Source of the DNA: Bacillota bacterium
GTDB taxonomy: Bacteria; Bacillota; Clostridia; Lachnospirales; Lachnospiraceae
Reading direction: 5' to 3'
Assembly (NCBI GenBank): GCA_023389295.1
Contig: JAEWEO010000058.1
Location: 1 to 21,258 of the forward strand
Length of the DNA: 21,258 bases
The position numbers and the translations under genes are program-made. The notes below the pieces were generated by a model. That model was not told the origin of the DNA. It saw nothing but the letters and a program-made list of their open reading frames with translations, and did not search any database. Below are positions 7,485 through 13,037 of the stretch, one piece after another (position 1 is the first letter of the stretch; each line of letters opens with the position of its first letter).

Positions 7485-7664
7485 TTATACTTGATTTTTC
7501 ACGCACATTTCATAAATTGTCTGAAGGATTAGAATTTTATCTTCCAAGGTATAGGGAAGCTGTTTGATATAATCTGCGATTAGATCAGCGTGAATGGTCG
7601 CCGTATGTTTCTTTAATTCCTCCAAAGCGGAGTCACTATCTGGGTAATGAATGATGATTTCCAT
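7485..7664 (-). CDS. Small 59-residue protein; candidate recombination directionality factor
   Basis: On the minus strand, ATG at 7664-7662 opens a 59-codon frame ending TAA at 7487-7485. It is preceded by an SD-like AAGGGAT about 5 nt upstream. The product begins MEIIIHYPDSDSALEELKKH and continues with a HADLIADYIKQLP segment and a helical, charged C-terminus: a compact acidic alpha/beta-looking protein with no membrane segment. I recall similar small proteins with an N-terminal HYP and central HAD..YI..LP pattern next to serine recombinases in clostridial integrative elements, but cannot check this. In C. difficile a small skin-encoded protein (CD1234) is the directionality factor needed for excision. 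By position, divergent from the recombinase in an element with no other small gene, this is the best counterpart. That function is inference. Confidence 0.65.
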   Translation of the reverse strand: MEIIIHYPDSDSALEELKKHTATIHADLIADYIKQLPYTLEDKILILQTIYEMCVKNQV

Positions 7665-7694
7665 GGCGATCCCTTGATTTATTTGGTTATAAGA

Positions 7695-7724
7695 AGCATA
7701 TGCAAACTGAGATGTCCATTATTT
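7695..7724 (-). promoter_or_regulatory. Candidate sigma E-like promoter of the 59-residue ORF
   Basis: On the minus strand CATATGCT (7702-7695) matches 6 of 8 positions of the sigma E -10 consensus as I know it. AAATAATG (7724-7717), 14 nt upstream, is a moderate -35. The predicted start near 7688 leaves a 24-nt leader containing the SD. Sigma E control would fit a mother-cell-specific excision factor. Confidence 0.3.
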
Positions 7725-7830
7725 ATTTATCTTATTGATAAATTGTTCCATTTAGGATGTTCTTCAAAGTAAGAAAAAACAAAAGGAAATCTCACAATAA
7801 ATTTGAAAGATTTATCTATAATTTTGCCGT

Positions 7831-7856
7831 TATATCAATATGATAATATTGATATA
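7831..7856. promoter_or_regulatory. 11-bp inverted repeat upstream of the recombinase (possible operator)
   Basis: TATATCAATAT (7831-7841) and ATATTGATATA (7846-7856) are perfect inverted repeats with a 4-bp spacer, ending 4 bp before the recombinase SD. The inner 20 bp (ATCAATAT-N4-ATATTGAT) recur upstream of gtrA at 12306-12325. It could be a repressor operator or an mRNA hairpin limiting recombinase translation. Confidence 0.55.
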
Positions 7857-7874
7857 CTGCAGGGGGTATTAACC

Positions 7875-9533
7875 TTGTCTATAAGCATTGCAATTTATTC
7901 TCGAAAATCAAAATTTACTGGAAAAGGAGAAAGTATCGAAAACCAAATTGAACTTTGTAGACAGTATATAGAAAGACATTTTTTGAGTGAGGGACCCGTT
8001 GATATTCTTGTATATGAAGATGAAGGCTTTTCGGGAAAGAATACAGCAAGGCCACAGTTTAAAAGAATGTTACAGGATGCTAAGAAGAGAAAATTTTCCG
8101 TACTGATATGCTATCGCTTGGACCGAATTAGTCGTAACGTCGGTGATTTTGCCATTATGATAGAGGATTTGCATCTGATGGGCATAGATTTTGTATCCAT
8201 TCGAGAATCCTTTGATACCTCAAGCCCTATGGGTCGTGCTATGATGTATATTGCTTCTGTATTTGCCCAGTTAGAACGTGAGACCATAGCCGAACGAATT
8301 CGCGACAATATGTATGAGTTATCGAAGACCGGAAGATGGCTAGGAGGAACAACACCAACAGGTTATAGTAGCATAAGTATGGAGAAGGTTACTGTGGAGG
8401 GAAAGATTCACAAAGCCTACGCACTAAAACTAATTCCAGAAGAAGCACAAGTCGTCTTATTGATCTATGATAAATTTTTGGAGACGGGATCTTTAACACA
8501 GACGGAGGTATACCTAACACAAAATAATTACAGGACAAAAAATAATAAATACTTTTCCAGATTTTCCATCAAAAGTATACTTGCCAACCCGGTATATATG
8601 ATTGCAGATGCCGAAGCCTATCAATTTATTTTGGATAAAAATATGGACTTATTTTCAGAAGAGAAGGATTTTGATGGCAAGCGTGGAATAATGGCTTATA
8701 ACAAGACACTCCAGCGGGAAGGGAAGGCCCACAAAGCGAGAGATATAAAAGAGTGGGTTGTTACCGTTGGAAAACATGAAGGAATTATTAGCGGTTATCA
8801 ATGGGTAATGGTTCAAAAACGATTAGAGCAGAATAAGTCCAAAGCTTATAAGAAACCAAGAAGTAACGTTGCCCTATTATCCGGTCTGTTAGTGTGTGGT
8901 GAATGTGGTAATTACATGCGCCCTAAATTAACCAGACAGAGATTGCAAACGGGGGAACGAAGCTATGATTATCTATGCTTACTGAAAGAGAAAAGCAATG
9001 GTAAATGCTGTTCTATGGTAAATCCTAAGGGAAACTTAATTGATTATGAAATAAGTCAGATGCTTGGGAACTTACAGCAAGATAGTGAAACATTTTTAGA
9101 TCAGTTAGAACAGCATAAGAGGATTTTGTTGGATGAGAAAAAAGTACAAAATGCAGAAATAGAGCAAGTCAAAAAACTGATCCAAGAAAATGAAAAAGAA
9201 AGAAATGTACTGGTAAATACCTTGGCGAAGTGCTCAGAAAGTAGTGCCGAGCAATATATCATAAAGAGAATTGAGGAGTATCATGAGAAGGGCCTTAAGT
9301 TAAAGGATCAGTTGGAACAATTGCAATTTCATAGTGCAAAGGGGGAGCTTTCTATGGAGGATTATCACGAACTCGCCAAGAAAGTAATGAGTTTTAGCTA
9401 CTCCTTTCATCAGGCTTCCATTGAAAAGAAGCGTCATGTAGTTTCATCTATCGTAAGTAGAGTGGTATGGGAGAAAAGTCAGCTTCACATCTACCTAACA
9501 AAGTCGGAGCCGTTATGTGAGGATAGCAAATGA
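7875..9533 (+). CDS. spoIVCA: Large serine recombinase of the sigK skin element (SpoIVCA-type)
   Basis: The start is best placed at TTG 7875, with SD AGGGGG (7861-7866), giving 552 residues; the frame is open upstream to 7803 but without an SD. The resolvase domain covers about residues 3-150: AIYSRKS with nucleophile Ser12, then RLDRISR (81-87) supplying the catalytic arginines. A recombinase domain follows (about 165-300). Next is a zinc ribbon beginning CGECGNYMRP with a later CC pair, and a coiled coil (about 410-490), as in serine integrases. It should catalyse excision of the surrounding 4.7-kb element to rebuild sigK. The last codon AAA and stop TGA (9531-9533) overlap the attR core, so excision replaces the stop: on the circle the frame would continue for eight residues (CYPLLTDL) to TAA at 4843-4845. 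Confidence 0.93.
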   Translation: MSISIAIYSRKSKFTGKGESIENQIELCRQYIERHFLSEGPVDILVYEDEGFSGKNTARPQFKRMLQDAKKRKFSVLICYRLDRISRNVGDFAIMIEDLHLMGIDFVSIRESFDTSSPMGRAMMYIASVFAQLERETIAERIRDNMYELSKTGRWLGGTTPTGYSSISMEKVTVEGKIHKAYALKLIPEEAQVVLLIYDKFLETGSLTQTEVYLTQNNYRTKNNKYFSRFSIKSILANPVYMIADAEAYQFILDKNMDLFSEEKDFDGKRGIMAYNKTLQREGKAHKARDIKEWVVTVGKHEGIISGYQWVMVQKRLEQNKSKAYKKPRSNVALLSGLLVCGECGNYMRPKLTRQRLQTGERSYDYLCLLKEKSNGKCCSMVNPKGNLIDYEISQMLGNLQQDSETFLDQLEQHKRILLDEKKVQNAEIEQVKKLIQENEKERNVLVNTLAKCSESSAEQYIIKRIEEYHEKGLKLKDQLEQLQFHSAKGELSMEDYHELAKKVMSFSYSFHQASIEKKRHVVSSIVSRVVWEKSQLHIYLTKSEPLCEDSK

Positions 9534-9545
9534 GCTTCTAATGAT
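9510..9545 (+). other. attR: right recombination site of the skin element
   Basis: The element arm CCGTTATGTGAGGATAGCA (9510-9528) is followed by the core AATG (9529-9532) and the sigK continuation AGCTTCTAATGATG. Fusion with the left arm on the excised circle would give a near-perfect palindrome centred on AA, the expected shape of a serine-recombinase attP with a 2-bp central crossover. Confidence 0.85.
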
Positions 9546-9891
9546 GCTTCGAAGTGGAAAACGTTTGGCAAAAGAAGTCTATTTGTATGATCCCATCGGA
9601 TCTGATCGGGAAGGTAATGAAATTAATCTGCTCGATATAATTGAAGAAGATGAGGTTGATATTGTTGACAATATTGTGCTAGAGGATGATATTAAAAAAC
9701 TATATCACATGATCGGTAAAGTGTTAACGGATAGAGAACGAGAAATTATCTGTTTACGATATGGCTTAAGTAATAGGAAAGAAGTAACCCAGCGGGAGAT
9801 TGCCAACAAACTGGGTATTTCCAGAAGCTATGTTAGTAGGATCGAAAAGAAAGCACTTAAAAAACTGAGAGAATGCTTTGATGGTCTGTAA
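9529..9891 (+). CDS. sigK: sigK 3' part: C-terminal half of sigma K
   Basis: Continuing from AATGAG at the right junction, this part encodes ELLMMLRSGKRLAKEVYLYD, then PIGSDREGNEINLLDII (typical of sigma K rather than sigma E), and region 4.2: LTDREREIICLRYG, TQREIANKLGISRSYVSRIE, KKALKKLRE. A GTG at 9517 lies in the same frame, but the four codons it adds belong to the recombinase end and no SD precedes it. It is therefore not an independent gene. Joined to the 5' part at the AATG core it yields a 208-residue (start GTG 4553) or 214-residue (start TTG 4535) protein. Sigma K directs late mother-cell genes for coat, cortex maturation and lysis. A terminator follows 12 bp after the stop. Confidence 0.93.
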   Translation, partial: NELLMMLRSGKRLAKEVYLYDPIGSDREGNEINLLDIIEEDEVDIVDNIVLEDDIKKLYHMIGKVLTDREREIICLRYGLSNRKEVTQREIANKLGISRSYVSRIEKKALKKLRECFDGL

Positions 9892-9902
9892 TATTTATCA
9901 GA

Positions 9903-9931
9903 ATGCGGCGTTAGAAAAACGCCGCATTTTT
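9903..9931 (+). terminator. Rho-independent terminator of sigK
   Basis: The perfect GC-rich stem ATGCGGCGTT (9903-9912) / AACGCCGCAT (9918-9927), with a 5-nt loop, is followed by TTTT. The rest of the gap to 10066 is AT-rich with no further gene. Confidence 0.93.
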
Positions 9932-10066
9932 GCATTTCTAAATGAAATGGCTTAACGAGTTATGATCAAGAAATGAATTCCAGTTTAAATATTTTCAAAA
10001 TTTTAATATATTTTTAATGGGAAAAGCATTAAATATATAGTATGATTAATCTGAGGTGAACATTGG

Positions 10067-10459
10067 ATGAATGGTTTGAGAAGATTTATGTATGGCAGAT
10101 ATGGAGTGGATCAATTTTCTAGAGCACTCGTTATTCTTGCCCTGATTTTATCAGTAACTGCATCTTTTACCAGGTATGGTATTCTTATGATACTTGCCTA
10201 TATTCCATTGTGTTATGTTATTTTTAGAACTTTATCTAAGAACATACACAAAAGAACACAGGAGAATGTTGCTTACTGTAGATTTGCAGATCAAGTAAAA
10301 CATTGGTTTAATAGTATCAAATTATCTCTTATTGGGACTAAGACTCACAAATACTACAAATGTAACCATTGCAAGCAGACGATTCGTGTCCCCAGAGGCA
10401 AAGGAAAGATCTGTATTACTTGTCCGAAATGCAAAACGGAATTTGTTCGTAGAACCTAG
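10067..10459 (+). CDS. Small membrane protein with C-terminal zinc ribbon, unknown function
   Basis: The 130-residue protein has two hydrophobic helices (about 21-35 and 38-56, VILALILSVTASF and ILMILAYIPLCYVIF). A basic cytoplasmic segment and a C-terminal zinc ribbon follow: CNHC (C-x2-C, near residue 104) and CPKC (C-x2-C, near 121), with the basic QTIRVPRGKGKI between. ATG 10067 is preceded by GAGGTG (10053-10058). Such short TM plus zinc-ribbon proteins are common hypothetical proteins in Clostridia. I do not recognise a specific function. It follows sigK but is separated from it by a terminator, so it has its own promoter, and no obvious sporulation promoter is seen. A large hairpin terminates it. 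Confidence 0.75.
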   Translation: MNGLRRFMYGRYGVDQFSRALVILALILSVTASFTRYGILMILAYIPLCYVIFRTLSKNIHKRTQENVAYCRFADQVKHWFNSIKLSLIGTKTHKYYKCNHCKQTIRVPRGKGKICITCPKCKTEFVRRT

Positions 10460-10467
10460 CTTATAAT

Positions 10468-10568
10468 AAAATGACCGTACAAGAAGTTGCTTGGGCGAAT
10501 CCCTTTCACTAGACTTATTTAAGTCTAACAAAAGGGGTTTACTTCACCCTCCGATGTACGGTCATTTT
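10468..10568. terminator. Bidirectional terminator with an unusually long nested hairpin
   Basis: AAAATGACCGTACA (10468-10481) pairs perfectly with TGTACGGTCATTTT (10555-10568). The interior holds further nested pairings: GAAGT/ACTTC, ATCCCTTT/AAAGGGGT, and AGACTTA-TT-TAAGTCT (10511-10526). Seven Ts follow on the plus strand and TTTTATTA on the minus strand. It fills the space between the convergent zinc-ribbon gene and yfmM, so it serves both, but about 100 nt is long for a terminator. Confidence 0.8.
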
Positions 10569-10569
10569 T

Positions 10570-12123
10570 TTATTTCTTCGTCGTCCATTTGGAGCAATCC
10601 CAAACTTTTGTTACAAGATCCTCATAGAAATCCGGTTCATGGCAGATAAGAAGAATACTGCCTTTATAGGCTTTTAACGCTCGTTTTAGTTCTTCTTTGG
10701 CATCCACATCCAGATGGTTTGTGGGCTCGTCAAGGAGGAGGATATTGGTTTCACGGTTAATTAATTTGCAAAGACGAACCTTAGCTTGCTCACCACCACT
10801 TAATACTCGAATCTGACTCTCAATATGCTTCGTAGTAAGTCCACATTTGGCTAAAGCGGAGCGAACTTCATATTGTGTAAATCCGGGAAACTCCTTCCAG
10901 ATTTCATCCAGACAAGTAGTTGTGTTACCTGGAGCCATTTCCTGTTCAAAATACCCGATACTTAAATAGTCTCCTAAGGTAACCTCACCGCCTAGAGAAG
11001 GAATTAAGCCTAAAATACTCTTAAGCAAGGTAGTCTTACCGATACCATTGGCACCAACCAAAGCTATTTTCTCACCACGTTCCATGGATAAGGTTAGAGG
11101 TGAAGAGAGAGGATCGTCATATCCGATAATCAAATCTTGTGTTTGGAAGATGTACTTACTAGCTGCACGGGCTTCCTTGAAATTAAATTCCGGCTTTGGT
11201 TTCTCCTTAGCTAACTCGATAACCTCCATCTTATCGAGCTTCTTTTGACGGGACATTGCCATATTTCTAGTAGATACTCTTGCCTTATTACGGGCAACAA
11301 AATCTTCCAGCTCTTCGATTTCCTTTTGCTGACGCTTATAAGCTGCCTCTAGCTGTGTTTTTTTCATTTCGTAAACTTCTAAGAACTTATCATAATCGCC
11401 AACATAACGATTCAGTTCCTGATTCTCCATGTGATAAATGATATTAACTACACTATTTAGGAAAGGAATATCATGAGAAATAAGGATAAAAGCATTTTCA
11501 TATTCATTTAAGTAACGTTTCAACCATTCTATGTGTACCACATCAAGATAGTTTGTAGGCTCGTCGAGCAGTAAGATGTCAGGCTTCTCAAGCAGTAGCT
11601 TTCCAAGTAACAGCTTTGTTCTCTGACCACCGCTTAAGTCAGTAACATCGCTTTCCAGACCGATTTCATCCAGTCCAAGAGCATGGGCTATTTCATCAAC
11701 TTTACTATCTATGATATAAAAATCATGCATGGTTAACATATCCTGAATTACACCGAGCTCGTCAATCATTTCTTGAAGTTCATCACCCTCTGCTTGACCC
11801 ATGGAGTCGCACAGCATGTTCATTTTCTCTTCCAATTCGAATAAATGGGAAAAGGCAGATTGAAGAACACTACGTAGAGTCATGCCTTTCTCAAGGACAG
11901 CGTGCTGATCAAGATATCCTACACGAACATTTTTAGACCATTCCACTTTTCCCTCATCCGGCATCAATCGATTGGTCACAATATTCATAAAGGTGGACTT
12001 GCCTTCACCGTTAGCGCCGACCAAGCCGATATGTTCACCCTTCAGTAAACGAAAGGATACATCATGAAAAATTGCACGATCACCAAAACCGTGACTTAAA
12101 TTTGTTACATTAAGTATACTCAT
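10570..12123 (-). CDS. yfmM: ABC-F family ATPase, YfmM-like
   Basis: The 517-residue cytoplasmic protein starts at ATG 12123-12121, where the minus strand reads AAGGAGTTTTGGA just before it; an upstream in-frame ATG (12174) lies in the leader. It has two ABC ATPase domains and no membrane segments. Domain 1 has GANGEGKST (36-44), LSGGQ (163-167) and LLLDEPTNYLD. Domain 2 has GANGIGKTT (357-365), LSGGEQ and LLLDEPTNHLD. A charged helical P-site-tRNA-interaction-type linker lies at about 235-310 (VARNKARVSTRNMAMSRQKK). ABC-F proteins act on ribosomes, as translation factors or antibiotic-protection proteins. From memory the sequence is very close to Bacillus YfmM, a housekeeping subgroup, so resistance is not implied. 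It is transcribed alone, convergent with the zinc-ribbon gene. Confidence 0.9.
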   Translation of the reverse strand: MSILNVTNLSHGFGDRAIFHDVSFRLLKGEHIGLVGANGEGKSTFMNIVTNRLMPDEGKVEWSKNVRVGYLDQHAVLEKGMTLRSVLQSAFSHLFELEEKMNMLCDSMGQAEGDELQEMIDELGVIQDMLTMHDFYIIDSKVDEIAHALGLDEIGLESDVTDLSGGQRTKLLLGKLLLEKPDILLLDEPTNYLDVVHIEWLKRYLNEYENAFILISHDIPFLNSVVNIIYHMENQELNRYVGDYDKFLEVYEMKKTQLEAAYKRQQKEIEELEDFVARNKARVSTRNMAMSRQKKLDKMEVIELAKEKPKPEFNFKEARAASKYIFQTQDLIIGYDDPLSSPLTLSMERGEKIALVGANGIGKTTLLKSILGLIPSLGGEVTLGDYLSIGYFEQEMAPGNTTTCLDEIWKEFPGFTQYEVRSALAKCGLTTKHIESQIRVLSGGEQAKVRLCKLINRETNILLLDEPTNHLDVDAKEELKRALKAYKGSILLICHEPDFYEDLVTKVWDCSKWTTKK

Positions 12124-12144
12124 TCCAAAACTCCTTCTATCAAA

Positions 12145-12162
12145 GGGCATTTCTCCATGCCC
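12145..12162 (-). promoter_or_regulatory. Leader hairpin of yfmM
   Basis: On the minus strand GGGCAT-GGAGAA-ATGCCC (12162-12145), followed by TTTGATAG, forms a 6-bp GC-rich hairpin in the roughly 56-nt leader, 21 bp before the start codon. Leaders of ABC-F genes often hold attenuators. The T-run here is short, so the role is unproven. Confidence 0.4.
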
Positions 12163-12185
12163 AAAACATCGCACTCTGACTTAAC

Positions 12186-12214
12186 ATTTTACACGAACTG
12201 AGCTCAAATTACAA
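12186..12214 (-). promoter_or_regulatory. Sigma A-type promoter of yfmM
   Basis: On the minus strand TTGTAA (12214-12209), a 17-bp spacer and TAAAAT (12191-12186) face yfmM. The predicted start is near 12179. Confidence 0.7.
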
Positions 12215-12293
12215 ATAAAAATTAATGTTAGAGAAATTCTACAGGAAAATCAAAAAATAATAGTCGTTATAGTGGACAACGCAATTAAAAATA

Positions 12294-12342
12294 TTGACAA
12301 AAACGATCAATATCTATATATTGATATTGATTATGCTACAAT
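12294..12342 (+). promoter_or_regulatory. Promoter region of gtrA with overlapping palindromes
   Basis: TTGACA (12294-12299), a 17-bp spacer and TATATT (12317-12322) form one good promoter; a second extended -10 (TGCTACAAT, 12334-12342) lies downstream. The palindrome ATCAATAT-CTAT-ATATTGAT (12306-12325) covers the spacer and -10 of the first promoter, and a second pairing ATCAATATC (12306-12314) / GATATTGAT (12323-12331) overlaps it. An operator in that position would block RNA polymerase. Confidence 0.6.
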
Positions 12343-12463
12343 TAATTAAGAAGAGGGCTACCTTCTGGAAGCCTAGTACAATGTGGTTAAAGGTTCGTCC
12401 AAAGTTACTTTAATTAGGAGAAGCTTTTTTGTGCTTGATTAAGTTTCAAACTTAGGAGGTTAC
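12343..12463 (+). promoter_or_regulatory. 5' leader of gtrA with small hairpins
   Basis: The leader is about 120 nt, with GGCTACC-TTCT-GGAAGCC (12356-12373, one mismatch) and AAGTTTCAAACTT (12441-12453) directly before the AGGAGG SD (12454-12459). It matches no riboswitch class I recognise. Confidence 0.35.
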
Positions 12464-12898
12464 ATGAAAAAAACGTCACTTCAGGATATAGTAATGAAGT
12501 TAATTAAAATTGTATTTAGCCGGGAGTTTATCACTTATGGTGTAGCTGGTGTTCTGACGACTGTCGTAAACTATAGCAGTTATCATTTCCTATGCAATAT
12601 CCTTGGAATACAGAATCTAATTGCGAATGCCATTGCCTGGGTGCTTGCAGTATCCTTTGCGTATGTAATTAATGCAAAGTTTGTGTTTTTATCAAAACAC
12701 GATACAGCTAGAGGTGAGGCCTTAAAGGTTACAAAATTCTTTGGTGCAAGAGTATTAACTTTTATTGTTGAAGAAATAGGAATGCTGATTTTTGTGGACT
12801 TATTGGATTATCCAAATCTTATAGTTAAGGCAGTATTATCCATCGTAGTTATCATTTTAAATTATATACTTAGTAAGCTATATATTTTTAGATCATAG
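12464..12898 (+). CDS. GtrA-family membrane protein
   Basis: The 144-residue, four-helix membrane protein matches the GtrA/DPMS-TMD family: FITYGVAGVLTTVVNYSSYH at helix 1, then NAIAWVLAVSFAYVINAKFVF (helix 2), a third helix with FFGARVLTFIVEEIGM, and a final helix ending NYILSKLYIFRS. The NAKFVF and NYxxSKxYxF patterns are family hallmarks. These proteins are thought to help move lipid-linked sugars across the membrane for cell-surface glycosylation, often with a DPM1-like glycosyltransferase. No glycosyltransferase is nearby, so the pathway is open. It has a strong AGGAGG SD, its own regulated-looking promoter and a downstream hairpin, and appears monocistronic. Confidence 0.88.
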   Translation: MKKTSLQDIVMKLIKIVFSREFITYGVAGVLTTVVNYSSYHFLCNILGIQNLIANAIAWVLAVSFAYVINAKFVFLSKHDTARGEALKVTKFFGARVLTFIVEEIGMLIFVDLLDYPNLIVKAVLSIVVIILNYILSKLYIFRS

Positions 12899-12903
12899 AA
12901 AAG

Positions 12904-12955
12904 GGGGCTGTTATCAAACAGGTTTAATAGTTTTGCCGGTTTGATTCAGCCCCTC
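12904..12955 (+). terminator. Hairpin terminator after gtrA
   Basis: GGGGCTG-TT-ATCAAAC pairs with GTTTGAT-T-CAGCCCC (14 bp with a small internal loop). It begins about 6 bp past the gtrA stop. The T-tail is poor (TCGACTT), but the stem is very stable. Confidence 0.65.
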
Positions 12956-12970
12956 GACTTACCAAAAAGC

Positions 12971-13008
12971 TAGGTAATTGAAAAACTATATGGTTTTACA
13001 ATTACCTA
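12971..13008. repeat. 16-bp hairpin in front of the rlmI-like gene
   Basis: TAGGTAATTGAAAAAC (12971-12986) pairs with GTTTTACAATTACCTA (12993-13008), 15 of 16 bp, with loop TATATG. It ends about 12 bp before the SD GTAGGAGGT of the methyltransferase. On the minus strand it is followed by GCTTTTTGG, so it looks like a reverse terminator, yet no minus-strand gene ends here. Confidence 0.6.
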
Positions 13009-13037
13009 TATCAAAAAGTAGTAGGAGGTATTAAAAC

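Larger units (their letters stand above)
4817..9528. mobile_element. Compact skin-type sigK intervening element (4712 bp)
   Basis: The element splits sigK between the codon for Asp in CIDN and the following Asn. Both junctions carry AATG (4817-4820 and 9529-9532), and the inner flanks are 19-bp inverted repeats. Joining 4816 to 9529 restores GAT-AAT-GAG-CTT in frame (CIDNELLMML), the conserved sigma K sequence. The contents are an XRE/TPR regulator, an MFS transporter, a 59-residue minus-strand ORF and a serine recombinase at the right end. Skin elements are known from Bacillus subtilis (about 48 kb) and Clostridioides difficile (about 15 kb), where excision in the mother cell creates the intact gene. 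This one is far smaller and carries no phage structural genes. The B. subtilis junction is, from memory, an AATGA repeat at the same codons. Confidence 0.92.

Noticed and set aside
7417..7485. 9-bp inverted repeat (AAGAGAAAA / TTTTCTCTT) as a terminator after the MFS gene
   Set aside because: The 51-nt loop and purely A/T-rich purine-run composition make a stable hairpin unlikely.
7829..7858. Sigma E-like promoter (TTATATC-N14-GATATACT) for the recombinase
   Set aside because: Transcription would start near 7865, inside or past the SD for TTG 7875, so the transcript would lack its ribosome binding site. The inverted repeat explains the AT pattern better.
7803..7874. Recombinase start at TTG 7803
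   Set aside because: There is no SD before it; TTG 7875 has AGGGGG at good spacing and gives the usual N-terminus just ahead of the AIYSRKS motif.
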